Shown here: in pieces, positions 9,219-22,800 of the stretch
Layout of the letters: each line of letters starts with the position of its first letter
Position numbering within the stretch: the stretch's first letter is position 1
From: Psettodes erumei
Lineage: Eukaryota > Chordata > Actinopteri > Pleuronectiformes > Psettodidae
DNA: 64,000 nt
Assembly (NCBI GenBank): GCA_016785225.1
Contig: JAFBJZ010000943.1
Span: forward strand, 186,001 to 250,000
Reading direction: 5' to 3'
Made by a program: the position numbers and the translations under genes
The notes under the pieces: model-generated
Told to the model about the DNA's origin: nothing
Seen by the model: only the letters and a program-made list of their open reading frames with translations
The model's database searches: none

Positions 9219-12039
9219 TTCTGCAGAAAAAAGAAGATTTTTCAGGAAGCCCAGATTGAGGAAACGCGGACGTGTCCAGGGAGATCTGTGTGGGATTTAG
9301 GTAGTAGCAGGGACATGTCTCTATAGCTGCCCCACCCTCCTGACCATTTGCCACAACATCCCCCTAAATAGACACATTCTGAATCACCAAGTTTTCTTGC
9401 CTGTGGAAATGTGAATCTCAGAAAAAAACTCCTTGGTCTTTGGTATCTTTCCACGTGTTCAGACGTTAATTTGTTGTGCGGTAAGCGTACTCGTTTCAAC
9501 CGTGAGGAAATGACAATATTGTGTACTATGTTTAAAAACAAAGCAAATGTCCTTGTTAAACTCTAGCACTGTATGCCTGATCAAGGTGTTTTTATAGTCT
9601 AATTAATCCATTAATTCTGCATTTTATTTACCAAAAACAATTGTATGAGTTCAGAGTTACTTTTAAGACAAATTCAGGACCACTCACTACAGACCTTTTA
9701 AAAAACTTCACTAGGTAAAGGAGAGAAATAAAATCAGTAGTACCTGTTTTATCCCAATACCTTTTTTAGTTAAAATAAAGCAAGGAAAATGCTAACGAAT
9801 CCCTGACATTTTCTACTGAAAAACACATCTGTTCATTCCATCCAGCACATTTTAGATGGAATACACATTCCCATTTGTCACACAGACACAAACACATGAT
9901 AAGTCAATCTTATTTAAAAAGGACAATACATGTTGGGACATGTTTCAACTATTCAGCACAACAGAGTCACTGTGTGATCGCCTGTCCTTTCACTTTATTA
10001 CCTCTTATTCGTCTTGTCAAAACAGTGATATTTCATCTCAAAACATTTCAAAGGAGACACATGACTGAAGGCCGGAATACCGACGGTGCCGCTGAGCAGA
10101 GCATGCCTCCATCTCACCCGCCTCCCTCTCTCTAGTTAGCAGCTATAATATTTGTGAGAAAAGCTTTTTTGAGAGAGTGTGGGTGTTAGAAGAAAAGATA
10201 ATTGAAGCGATGTCTACGAGCCACATGTGTACAGTGTAATCCCTTTTAGGAATTTATTCATTTCTACGTGCTGTTATGAATGCCAACATTAAAAAATATC
10301 TGGTGGTATGAGCTCATCTTAACCTAATGTATTGGTATGATAAATAATGTATGGTGGTAAATATGCAATTACTGAGACTACACAAGCAAGCCAATAAAAC
10401 TGAAATGATAGGCAATAAAAGTCACTATTCCTTAAGGGGTTTATGGCATTAATATTCAGAAATCTTATGTTTCAGGCTGTGCATGTTTCACATTTGACGT
10501 GTGCTGTTTTGGTATGTTGTGGTAGACAGTTTTCAAAATGACGGCCCATGTGCTTCTACAGCTGTCGCAACAATGACAAGAGCTTCGAGTGACATCTGGG
10601 CAAAATCCTCTCGTGCTCAAAAAAAGCTTCTCGTTTCTGCGGAGATTGCTGTGATTGCGTGCTTCGCTTTGATGAGCCGCTCGGAGTGTGATTTCAGGGA
10701 GGGAGAGAGAGAAAGAGAGAGGTCTGTTGCAGATTTCGGGGCCAGTAAGTTCTCCTCCTTCCCCTCCTCGGGCAAACAAGGTAAAAGATAACAAGGCGGG
10801 CTGAGTGCATGAGCCCTCTGCAGCCATAGTTAGTATAAAGCTATCAGAATGTGTGAGATGTTACTGCTGTCAGAGGCTTAAACAGTCAAAGGGATATTTT
10901 TAGAGAGCTTAAGCTAATAATCCAGAGCCCAGTCGGGGGGTGGGGGGGTCTACAATTTCTTGCCAAGCTAAATGAAAGAGGAAATACACACATCATGCAA
11001 AGGGCAGTTTTCAAGGCTTCCCACTTTGTTTTTCCTTGACACTAAGTGACAGGAGCCCAGCAGGCCTGGTCTTGAAACAATCTGTACTGTGGTTTTGCTG
11101 TATGTGGAGTTATCTGCCATATGTATACTCAGTTTACACTGCTGAATCTGCATTCAGCCTTTATCTAATGCCTTCTCATAATTAGAGGAGTAACAGTCAG
11201 GGTTCTTGAAAGTAAAAGCAAAAGTCATCAAGGTGGAGTGTCAGTATAAAACGATGAGAAACCGTGATGAAGACTCCAGTTAAATGATAATAAGTCAAAA
11301 GGCACAAGACCGCGTACATTAAAAAAACATGAGGAGTGACCTCAATTACAACTCTAAAAGAAAAATGTGGTTGGAAGCAATCACTGAGCTTAAAATGTGG
11401 TAGATTGTGCCACTAATGGCAGCAGAAGCTAGAAATTACACTTGCTGTTCAGCACATAAAATCACTTTACTTCAGTTTATGGGTCAATTCTTGCAACTCT
11501 ATAGCAACTTGAAAGATCCCATGCTGCTACATTGAGGAAATTAGATGTTATCATTACAGGAAAATTTGACATGCAAATTCACAGTGGCCAAAAATACTTC
11601 ACAGATCAATGGGCCTGTCCACTTTGCCTCTCTGCGTCTTGTAACAGACATTTCCTATTGGTCGTCACATTTAATGCATGTTAGATAAGAACAGCCGAAA
11701 GACATGAAATTAAGAAAACTAGAGAAGCTATCATCTCTCAAAGATAAAATATTACCAGTGACAAACCAAAGCGTGCATTTGCTTTTTTCCCCCCTGTGTG
11801 TAACAAGTTGTTGAGCATATGTCACAGCAGAAGTGAGAATTGTCGGAGGAAAAAAAAAAAATCCAATTTCAGTGTTTCCCGAAGAATCTAAATCAAAGAG
11901 CAAACCTCGGTGCTAAGGTTAATAAAAGTTGATAAGCTGAAAAGCGTAACTCCCCCAGGCCATTCAGAAAATAGGCATTTGCTTGACCGTGTTAGCGCAA
12001 GCTGATGCTGAGGCAGAAATTGAATTGTATTGTATGGTA

Positions 12040-12044
<5 letters not shown>

Positions 12045-12079
<35 letters not shown>
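12045..12079 (+). repeat. (TG)n microsatellite, about 17 units
   Basis: Uninterrupted TG dinucleotides between acatttt and tgaggaggg. Confidence 0.95.
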
Positions 12080-12080
<1 letters not shown>

Positions 12081-13721
12081 GAGGAGGGTATAGCCCTGAT
12101 AACGACACCTCTGTTTTCTTCTTCCTTTCTGGTCATTTTAATAAAGAGCTCATTTCAAAGACATCAGTGTTTTTGGTGCAGAACCACTTTAGGAAGGAAC
12201 TGACTTTCACTACTGTAGAAAATGCGTCTTTTGTCGTCACACCATTGCAAACCTGAGGAGAGCAAATTATTAGGTCCTCACAGATCAGTTGGAAATGACA
12301 AATCACTTCCTGTAGAAATCTTTTAAGCTAAACTGAGCATGACTGGTTCACGACATCTCCAATAATTCACCAAATTGCTGCTGCGTATAGATATTTATAT
12401 ATAACAATGGCATATGACATTTTCCTGACATCACTGAGGCGACTCAAACAGCTTTTGCTAAAAGCCCTGGAAAAACAACATCTGGCATTCAACTCAAGCA
12501 TTTCCAGCCAGATTACTACGGCATACATTACAGGGGGTGGGTGGGGAATGAATAACTGACTAAGTGATGGCATTAGTGGGGACAGTCAGTGCCCTTCACT
12601 TGGCCTCAGGGTCACAAAACTCCTCCTCCTGGTTGTCAGGAACATCGACCCCCCCGCCCAGCACGGGTCGCAGGCACTGCTGAACAGGAAGTTACCACCT
12701 CAATGATAAAGTGGGCGGATAACGACTGAGGGTGATTATCAATATGATCACATACATAGGCTGATAGTGCCTGGCTCATGTGGGGTGGAAGGAAGGGGCC
12801 GGCTGCTACTGTGCGGGGCAGATTAGGGGGAATAAATCACCTGTGCCGAGCCCTGTGGCTCCCAGGAGAACGTAGCAAACCTGCTCGAGTTTGACACGAC
12901 ACAAACACGAGGGTAAACACACACACACGCAGGAATAACACACTCCGGAGAGGCAGGAGTCGCTTTTATTGCCTCTGGGAATTTACTCAACAACTCCTGA
13001 TGGCATTTCACTTCAGTTTTTACCGAGCCGTTAAGTGGCATGTTTCATCTCTTCCCAGTTATTTTCTTACATTAGGGTGTGATTGTACAGTTTTAATACG
13101 CACGTGACTTTTTGTGCCACTGACGGATTTACATTTGCCACGCACGAGACAGTTTCTTCCTCCAACTCCCAAATGCATTTCCCTCAGATCTGTCTCCTCA
13201 TCAGTGTTTCTCTAATGTCTTGAAGCAAAGTTGTGAAAAAGCACTTACAAAAAACACCTGCTAGCAACTGTTTTGTTTTTTGTGAAATAACTCCAGTATT
13301 TCCACTTCTACTTTATACAGCTCCATCCACTGTTCACCAGATGGTGTATTGTTGTGAGACGGAGCATTTACATTTGCAATACCTTCTGTAGCGCATAAGA
13401 TGGTATTAATTTTCAACTTCTGTCAGATCTGTGCTCGCCTCAAGCTATGTTCATTATATAATGCGTCGCTGTAAACTGCAATGTCACATCTGCTTAGGAA
13501 GAGGGGCGTCCTGATGACTTTTTTGTCCCCAATCCAGATCCATTACAGTCAAGTATCTGCTGACCTGATGCCTGATTTAATTAAATTACATGTATATTTT
13601 TGGTAAATTGTTGCCTACACAGTGCATACTTACAGTAAGCTAAAGTTAAAATTAACTATGCTTGAAGGCTGATGGCAGTGCATTAAGAAAACATAGCTGG
13701 CATGTTTTAATATTTCCTCAA

Positions 13722-13763
13722 AAGTGTCTCATTGTGTTTTACACAAAACACAATGAGACACTT
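13722..13763. repeat. Perfect inverted repeat, 19-bp arms with a 4-nt loop
   Basis: aagtgtctcattgtgtttt (13722-13740), acac loop, then the exact reverse complement (13745-13763). With no mismatch in 19 bp it should extrude or fold strongly. It is not part of a recognised element. It may be a template-switch product, a small non-autonomous element core, or a short-hairpin precursor. Confidence 0.9.
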
Positions 13764-16700
13764 ATAACAAAGCTTTTTTGCGGGGAGAGGCGTGTCAGTT
13801 GTGGATCTATTGTGGTTGGATTTGGACAAAATCTGAATAGCTTCCCTTTATCTTCAGCATGAACAAAATAGTTTAGTTCATTTCAACACTTTAGGGGTTT
13901 GGTTCACCTGAAAATGCAACTGAAATACATGGAAAATTACTGTTTTGCTTGCTGTCACTTCTTCAGTTCAAACTGCTGTCTGCTGTTCATTTTTAGACCC
14001 AGAACCAGAAGCAAGGACGAGAAAAACAATTTGGTCAAACCTTTTCCTTTAAATCCATTTTGATGATATTTGTCCAAACCTGAAACCAAGTGCAGAGTTG
14101 ACCTCAGCTTTCATGTGACCAATTTCAACAGTGCCCTTTCCTGTCAATCCATTACACACCCCCAGCAACAGCCTCGGCTCTCGCCTAACTCGGTCTGCCT
14201 GCAAGGGCAGCAGAGAGGTCTCTTTGTGAGCCCGCAGGGACAGCGGCAGCACCTACAGCATAGGTCCAGAGGTCAAACAATCGGAAACACATGCAGTACA
14301 TAAATATCTCAGCTGATAGTGATCTCAGCGAGGGAGAGCGAGGTTTGCATAAGGGGCTTAGAACACAGGATGTAACCTCAGATAGAGCAGGAGGGAACTG
14401 GCAGGCATTCAGCCGCTCTGGTGGGGCTAATAGAAGCCGTAGCAGTGGCAGTAGCAGCTTTGCGCTGGGGGGGGGTTAGTTATCAGACCGATGGCCTTAT
14501 CAGCACTAAGGGCCTCTATCACACATCTCACCTCTGGGCTCTAACAAGGGGTCAGCGAACAACGTCAGACTACCAGAGACTGGCTTTCTCTCAAGGAACA
14601 ACACTGGATGAAGGAGAAATGGTGGATCAACTTTTAACTGGTTCTTACAACTCCCATTCCAACTCAGGTTTCCAGACAGTAGAATTTCAATGTTGCAATA
14701 ATCTTGACATAACAGACAAACCTCTCGTGCTCATCTGACTGCACCTGAGTCAAAAAAGTGATCAAGCAAATGCGATCAGGGCCCCTAAACGTACCTGAAT
14801 AATTTACTTGAGGAAATATGAGCTGCTAACACCTACTGAAAGCTCCTTTTGTTCTCAAGTGAAGTTTTACTTTTGCTCCTGTAAGTTTTATTGATTGTCT
14901 GGAAGCTTGTTTGGTCAAGGTCCACCCAAATAAAATTTTCAGGGTGCAGGACTTCCACAGCGAGAAGATTACTGTTTTTCTTAGTCATGCATATAAAAGC
15001 AGCTGAATTGCAATCTTGATTCCAACTCTTTTGGGCACATTTTCAGGGTCAATACAACAAATGATCTTAAAATTTAAGCGGTAGAATGTGTTTTGTTGAG
15101 ACAGTAATTTAGGGAGTTGCTTAGCACCCGTGGAGCTCCAGTTCCCTGAATGACCTCTCAAGTCTCTCAAGTAAAACTGCACCTGACAGCCTTGAAAATG
15201 TAATTTTTAATCACTGATGGGATACTACATAAGCATATTATTTTTCTGCCAAAGTTGTAACAATACCAGTATTTTCACATGAGAGAATTACAGTATCTAT
15301 TTGTGTTTTGCCTGTGCTCTTCTCTTTGCTTTTAAGTGGGAAGAAAAAGGTGATGTTGGGTTATTTCAACACCTCAGTCAATCAGAATATAACAAAATAA
15401 GAATCCAACTCTTTGAGCTGTTTGTTTCTTTTGCAAATGAATAAAATCGGATGAAAACACACCTGCACAGCTCTGCTGAACCTTTTGAATTTTAACTACT
15501 AGTAATACACAGCCAAAGATGCTCTTTCTAACTTTAATTGTGATTGTTGTTTACTTAGTTACGAATATTTAACATTACAGAGAAATACAAGATTTAAAAC
15601 CCAGTCATCAAGTTTTTGTAATCCACAATGGTTATGCTCTTCTTTTCATTTCAAGTGAATATATGCATGCATATTTGATATTTTGCAGCTGTTAAAAAGA
15701 CCAGTGCATGGTGATGATGATTACGATTATACAAAAACTTGTTCTATAAAACTGTCTATCTAAACTGTTCTATAAAGTGTGCCATAAGTGTACTATAAAA
15801 CCTTGCAGTCAATCAGTTCTTTGCATCTTATTATCTGGTAAATTCGACAGACGTTTGGTTGCAGGCGCTGCAAAGGTCAAGAAAGCAAGCAGCTTTTTTT
15901 TTCTGCTCTGAACTGCTGAGAACAGTGACCATGCCCTCCTGTGTATAATAAACATATGAGCATTTGGCCTGCTCTATTTACCTCCTAATGAGAAACAAAG
16001 ATCGGCTCTGGAGGGACTTGCATGCTTCAGACAATGAAAAAGCCAGGGAAGGAAAAAAAACTGCTCTCAGAATAATTCAAACCATTTGTGTGCACAGGGG
16101 ACATGAGAGCTTTGTCTGAATAAATTGGCCATACAAAAATTGAGATGATGTCCAACGTGTTATCTGTTGATGTGGCATAAGATGGCCATTTGCCAGATGA
16201 AAAGCAGCATGAAAGGCAGCGGCCCTTCAACAAGGAGGCTAAATCATTTCACATGTATGCATACAACTAACATGTTGCAGGGAGAGCAAAATAACCACAT
16301 GGCTCCTCTCGAAGGAAATGCCTGGCGTGATGCTTTTCTTCTTTTCTTTTCAAAAGCCCACAGTAAATTAGAAAACAAATATTTCATTCAGTTCAAGTGG
16401 GAGCAATGGGCAGATTGAGCTAAAAAGCATTTCTAAAATAAGCCCGTAGGTTCCATTATCTATGGTATGAAGCAAATTAATTTGGTATTACGCGTGGGTA
16501 GATTATGCTTGTTGATTGTGTATTTCTTCCCCAGAATTCTCCAACCATGAGGATAATAGGGGGAGCCCTCCAAATAATACTGGAAAACATGACTGCATAG
16601 CCTGGACTGTGGGAATACAATCATGAGTAGACAAAGGCCAGTCCTCCCGCCAACTCTGTGTGGATAAGAGGATTGGGGGGGGGGGGCAACCAGCCAAACT

Positions 16701-17374
16701 CCAAGCAGGGAGGATAGGCAGGAGGGTTGTAAGGGTATCTGGGAAGCCCGCCGGTTCAAACTTCTTCGAGCCCCTCCAGCAACAAGCTGATATCCTGCAC
16801 TCTCTCCTGCTGTGACAGAAATACACTGGCCTCAGCGCCAGCTGAACGTGGGCACTATTGATCTGCTCCAAGCGCAATATCTCCTCTTACATCCATAATT
16901 ATTCTCCTTCAGAGGACTCCACCGTGTGCCCTGGCTGCCCGACTGGCTGGCTGGCTTTCTATCCGCCTCCTTGTTAAAAGATGCTCTATGGTCTCACATT
17001 TCATGTTGCACTGCCAAAGACCCCCCTCTCCTTAACCCCGGCATTTTCGAATATTTCATGGTTCAATCCCAGGGTTGGGGAAGGCGGCTTCAGCGCGGCA
17101 CAATTACAGTGGTTAGTCGGACTCCTCTGGTGGAGCCATGCTGGCTCCCAAAGTACCATGACCCGCAAACAGACAGGCCAGGAAAAACAGAGGAATGTTG
17201 GAGCGATCATTCCTCTTCTGTACTTAATCCTCTCTCTGCCTGTATACAGACGGAAAAGGCTAATGCCTTAATTGTAGCAGCTGTGGTATCTTGTGGCGAC
17301 ACCTTATGCGACCGAGTAGCAGTTCCCTATACCTTTTTGCTTGTGTCAGACTGTGAGACTGTAAGTTTTGGTTG

Positions 17375-17448
17375 AAAAATGAAGAAATGAATTTATAAGA
17401 AATAGAAAGGATGTGTCCTATTTCTTATAAATTTAGTTCTTCATTTTT
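17375..17448. repeat. Long hairpin, 31-bp arms with a 12-nt loop
   Basis: Arm 17375-17405 pairs with 17418-17448 at 29 of 31 positions; the loop is 17406-17417. The folded length of 74 nt and near-complete pairing resemble a pre-miRNA or a small MITE. It is AT-rich. No host small-RNA family was recognised. Confidence 0.85.
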
Positions 17449-17974
17449 ATGTATATGTTCATCCTTAGGCTAATGTTAAAGGAGACTTTAGGTAGATGTT
17501 GCTGCATAACTAATATTAGTGAGTCAGTTTGCTGAATTGGTGACTTTTTACTATGTGCACTACTGTTCCACTACATTTGAACAGTTTCAGACCTCATCAG
17601 GAGAATTGTTAGTCTTTTCCTGCTGGTGGCATGGAAGACTAGATATTATGTTCCAAGATGGCGACCTGTTCAATCCAGTGAACGCTGCTCACTGGCCATA
17701 TGAGTCCAAAAAGTTTTTCAGGCTTCCTCGGATGCATATCAGAGTTGTTCTCTGGCTCCGCTGACGGACTTCTTGCTGGCTCTTTCACAAATCAACTGCG
17801 TAAAAATAATAAAATTATTTGACGCTTCTTCTTCTTCTTGCTAAATTGTAGCCAAATTAAATGCAAATATTAATTTTCGAGTGGTTGCCATGCCAAAACT
17901 GAGGCCCAGCCAAGCACTGTTCTTGGAGGCTTCTTCCACTCACTCTCATCAGATGGCTTGATGGGGATTTAACT

Positions 17975-18435
17975 GAGTGGTTCCCAACCCGTGGGTCACA
18001 GCATAAAAGTGGACCATGGGTCATTTCTAAGTAAGTCACTGTGAGCCTGAATCTCTTGCTACAATGTTTCTTATTTGATCGGGATTTAAGACCCAGTTCT
18101 ATTTTAGATGTAGCAGGAGTTTCATTAATAATTTTTAAATTAAAATTGAAGGGTGACACAGTGGTTAACACTACTGCCTCACTGCGAGAACGCCCCAAGT
18201 TTAAAGGACAGGTTTACTAGTTTGCAGGACATGCTATCTGACTACGTTAGCCGTGGAAAGTTAGAAAAATGGTCTCAAAGCTTATTGACCATCTGACAAG
18301 CTGTGTGGCTGACAGGTGCAATGGATGAACAAAATTTAACAAAATTTGTGTAAAGTGGGTCTATTTGGTCTATGTGTAGCCGTGATGTGTAAGGGGAAAT
18401 TCAATCCCTGAGGCTACATCAGCTGGGAACCACTG
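17975..18435. mobile_element. Non-autonomous hAT-like element, about 460 bp
   Basis: The left end reads gagtggttcccaacc (17975-17989). The right end, read on the other strand, is cagtggttcccagct. These match each other at 13 of the first 14 positions and resemble the CAGTGGTTCCCA-type terminal repeats of hAT/Charlie-like elements. No transposase ORF lies between them, so it is a deletion derivative. The 8-bp flanks (17967-17974 and 18436-18443) agree at only about half of positions, so the target-site duplication has decayed or the ends are slightly off. Confidence 0.6.
18151..18205 (+). repeat. tRNA-derived SINE-like fragment
   Basis: gggtgacacagtggttaaca ... ctgcctcactgcgagaacg resembles the 5' tRNA-like part of a common teleost repeat (the GGTGGTTAGCACTG...CCTCACAGCAAGAAG type), including an A-box-like ggttaacact. 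The B-box-like end is lost. It sits inside the hAT-like element, so it either inserted there or was part of it. Confidence 0.4.
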
Positions 18436-20339
18436 ATGTCGTTAAAACAACAATCTTGGAAATTCAAACATCAGCAGTCTCACTTTAAGGCAACAAGCAG
18501 TTCAACATATGAGTGGTTAGAGAAAAAATAAACAAGATACTGTATGTAGCAGAAATTATTTTCATCTCTTTGAATCCAATTGCACTTTGGAGGGTCCTGA
18601 ACCCAGGGATGAGAACCTCTTATCAAGCATTAACCCGAAGATAAAAATAAAAAGGATGCAAAAATAAAACCGGTTTTGCATTTAGAAAATCATCATGGCT
18701 AATGTGCGCTATGACTCATCATACAACTCACTGACTGTATGTCACACTGAAGGTCAAAGTACTCTGGTGCTGAACAGGAAGGCATGTGACTCATCACAGA
18801 AATAGCACATTCAATTAAAATTCAGTTTTGAAAGACACAAAGGAGAGCAGCCGCTAATACTTCATGTCTTTTCTTCCAGTGACACGTTGTGATTGTTCCG
18901 CTTCGCTGGCTTTAGAGATGGTTCTGTGTTCATCCTCCCAGTTGGCCTGTGGGGCCTTGTGAATAAACACATGGAGGTTAATGTCTCATGTTCTTTCCTG
19001 TTCTCTGCAGACAGCTCTGACAGGAGGACAGAGAGAGAGACGAGCCTAAAAGGAAAGCTGTTTCCGTAAATCGCTAATCTAGCTCCCACATTCTCTTTGT
19101 TTCAGGCAATGAGACGGGATATTTTCCCCAAGCTACAGTTTAGAAGCACACCTCACGTCCGCTGTGGGTGAACTGTCAAAGGGATATGCTTTTTTTTAAC
19201 TTACGAGAACACCCTTATACCCTAAGGGGTCTTTAGTGAACTTGCCATCACCCACACATACTGGCAGCAGAGAGCACGCACTGCCACAGCCCCGCACATG
19301 TCACTGGGGCGATAAACAGCCAGGAACCTCGCCACAGAGATAAGGCTTCCAAGCACTCTATCAAACAAACAAAGCCAAATGACGAATCTGGAGAGATGTT
19401 AAGAAATGACGCCATATTGCCTGTGTATCTCCTCCGCCTGCCTGTTTTTCCATCCACATAAACACACAGACACACATATATATACTTGTACACCCACTTC
19501 AGCCTGTCCTGGAAAAATCATTAGAGCCCCCTCACCCCACACCCCACACAGACACACACGCACACTGCATGCAGATGTAGAAAAGCAGGGCTGAAAGCCA
19601 AAACGCCTGAGGGGCTTTTCATGACAATAACCTTCTGTAGAGCTGCTTGTATCCCTCCACCTAGATCACAGAGAGGTGCTGAGGGATGGATGGGAAAATA
19701 AGCGAGATAGCCGTACAAAATATTAGGCAAGGAACATTCACACAAAGTACAGAGGAGGAAGAAATCCGTGTCATTTTGCTCTCATGGCCCGGAGAGATGG
19801 CAGGCTAAATGCTCTTGTAAAACAGCTTGAACATTGAAATGATGATGGCTCCTTTTGCCTCAGCAAAGCACATTAATACATAGCCGAATGCCATTTCCAC
19901 TTTTGCTAAATGGCTCACCTATTGAGTATTCAATTACAATGGCTGTCTATCGTTTGGAAGACGGGGCTGGGACCCATATAAATAAGCTCCCTCTGAGTGT
20001 GGAGCTGCAGAACATATTGGACAGCAATGGAAGGCATGTGGAGCTCCTGTATGGGGGTGGTATATAATGTTAATGGCGAGGAGCGAGGAGGTCGTTGGGT
20101 ATCGGCTGTGGGGCAAAAAAACTGGGCTCCTCATCTGCAGTACCGTTTTATTAACGACGCAAGGAAGCATATTTTAAACAGATAAAAAAAAAAGAAGCTG
20201 AGCGGATGAAATGGTCTGAATTCAAAAAGCCATGAATCCTAGCTTTAAAAAACACCAGTAAGGGTGATTATTTCAGTCTTGATTAATTGTTCCATTTGTC
20301 TATGATATGTCTAAAATTCCACAATACAAATCCGCCTGT

Positions 20340-20500
20340 AATGGTTCAATCCTCCCCCCCATTGTGTGGTTTATCTCTTATGCTCAAACAGCAAAAGCAA
20401 ATTGTGGCTAATTTTATCAGCGAATCCACTGGCATGTGGTTTTTCCAGCAGTAATGATTCCCTCATTCGGGCCTAATTAACTGCAGCCATTAAATGGAGG
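20340..20500. promoter_or_regulatory. Candidate conserved non-coding element
   Basis: Dense developmental transcription-factor words: RUNX-type tgtggt (20365-20370 and again near 20434), an adjacent GATA-type ttatct, gtaatgatt and a homeodomain-type ctaattaa near 20473. There are no repeats and no coding signature. Conservation is not visible from one sequence, so this is a suggestion only. Confidence 0.3.
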
Positions 20501-22176
20501 GAAATGTAATGCCTTGGGTTCCATGTCAGGTAGTCAGAGGAGGACAGTATGGGAGGACTCAATTAGGCCTGTGCAGTACCCAGGTTATCACACGACATGT
20601 TTGCCAATTAAGCCAAGTAGCGTCTGATGTCTATGTGCCTTCGTCGCCACCAGCTCAGAGGCCCTGGCAATGCAGAGGCAAAGTCACTAGCCTCTCCACC
20701 CCACCCCACCCCCACCCAGACAGACACTACACTATGCCCCAAAAAGGCAGTAATTACAGGATGGATGGGAGACTGTTACATAAGTGCGAGGCTGCTGATA
20801 GGCCAGGCAGGGCCTGCTGATGCCAGGTTTCAAACAAGTACCAGCAGGATCAAGTTACAGCAGAGTTACCCAGGGTGGACTCAGTCAGAAACACAGACAT
20901 ATTTCAACACCAGACGCAGGCAAAAAACAGGAGAAGAAACAGAGGCTATTGACATTTTTTGGAGTCTGTGGTGTTGCTGTCTTAGAATTTCAAACCATCA
21001 AAAGGGGAACTGTGATGGGACTGAAATGAGATTCATGTCATGTCAAATGAAAACTCCAATCTTGCCCAAAATGATTATCAGTTGCTTTCAAAACGCAAGA
21101 TCTTACAGCTGCTTTAAACATATTTCCCCGAGCGTGTGTAGCTCTGTGTCGTGACTCAGTTAGTGTGGGAGAGGAAGGCAGAGACAGGCAGACACATTAG
21201 CCTTCCCTTATGGCACATTCTGCAAGGCTATAGGAGTCAGTCTGCATGATCCTGACTGTCACTGACTTGTTATGAAAGCATCGCGGACCGAGGCTGATCC
21301 ATCACTTTGGGGGGGTGGAAGCCGGGGCAAGAGGAGGACCGGGGGGGGACTGGAGGGGGTGAGCGTGGGCGAGGCAGCCCTGTTGCCTGTCACTCACCAT
21401 GCACCACTGCATGACCGCCAACCTTGTCTGGCTTGTGCACAATGGGAGGTCTGGGGCTTGACTGTATGAGCAGTCATTCCCCACTCCCTCTTCCCAGCAG
21501 CCAACAGAGGGGAAGGCGAAAAGGATTCAAAACACTCTGGACAGGCATTAGTCCTATATAGACCCTGGAAGACCTCAGTGCTTGAGGCAGCTGAGTGGTG
21601 AATATCTGCTCTGTTTCCCACTGAATCTCTTATTTTGACGGACTTAGCCAGGTTCAATTCCGCAGAGCAAGCCCCAACAGAGTCTCCAAAAGATAATCTC
21701 CTTCAACAAACATACGTTGCAATTATCCAGAGTCATTAAACTGTAATGACTGGAGGTGTGAGCAAACTTCTTTCGCAAACAGCTACAGTACCACCCACCC
21801 AAAAATACATAACGCTTGCAAAATGTACACCGTGGTTTAGAGGAGAGAACCGTTCCTCACAGCAATTATGGAGTGAGAGAGAGGTGCATATGTAAAAGGG
21901 AGGTCTTATGTTGGGAGAGGAGAGAAAAGAGGAAAAAGCTGAAGTCAGCAACAGCAATAAATCCTCAAATGCTGAGCAGTTTCTTCCAGTTCTGTCCTGG
22001 TCTGTGGACCCCATTGCTACCCAAAGACAGGGCTCTGTTTAGTAGCTTTAGCAGTGGGGAGGCGAGTTCACTCCAGTGATCATACACTCACTCCCCCTAT
22101 CCCTCCCCCTGAAGGTGCAGTTTGTCCAGGCGGTGCCTGCGAGTCAAGCTCAGCTGGCCTGTTAGAGGATACTTCC

Positions 22177-22197
22177 CAGCAGCAGCAGCAGCAGCAG
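22177..22197 (+). repeat. (CAG)7 microsatellite
   Basis: Seven perfect CAG units at 22177-22197, intronic and not in a supported reading frame. Confidence 0.9.
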
Positions 22198-22720
22198 CAC
22201 AACCACGCTCTCTGACCACAGCTTGACCTCCAACCAGCTACTCACTTCCACAGAGCCAAGAGAAATCGATAGATTAACTGGCATGAAATGGTGACGCGAT
22301 TGAGATGAATGATTGCTGGGCTAATTCTTATTCATCTCTTTGTGTTGCAGTGATAAGTGAGAAGTTAAATTGATACTGAGCAGAAACAAGAGCAATGAGT
22401 GGAATAAAACTGTGAATAAGGCATTTTAGTTTTGCTTTAGAGGTGGTGGGTGGGTATAGTGTTATAACTATAAACATACCTTGAACAAGACAATAATACA
22501 TATATTTATAGGCTATGTGTGTGTGTATGTGTGTGTTTAAGGTCAAACTACTATCATGCCCACTGAGTCACAGGCATTTCAGTTAACCATTTTTCAGTCG
22601 TGTCACCTTTGTCGTTTTTCATTCATGACGTTCAACAGCCATTTTGAAATGAATTTTGAAAATGATAGCAATGCCACAAACAATATAAAAAACAGGAGGG
22701 ATAAACATGAGACCAAAAAG

Positions 22721-22800
22721 CCAGCATGCTAACATGCTCACAGAGACAATGCTAATACGAAGATGTTGAGCAAGTATAATGTTCAACTTCTAAGCTCAGT
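22721..22800 (+). repeat. Teleost interspersed repeat fragment (gctaacatgctcac type)
   Basis: gcatgctaacatgctcacag, agacaatgctaata, agatgttgagcaagtataatgt and ttctaagctcag occur in the order seen in a very widespread percomorph repeat. The class of the parent element is not certain from this fragment. Confidence 0.55.

Noticed and set aside
10465..10827. 120-codon minus-strand frame with an overlapping plus-strand frame
   Set aside because: Low-complexity Ser/Leu stretch from a GA-rich tract and no family match; likely chance.
16926..17375. 149-codon plus-strand open frame ending at the 17.4-kb hairpin
   Set aside because: Begins with GTG not ATG, has overlapping open frames on both strands in a GC-richer stretch, and no domain is recognised.
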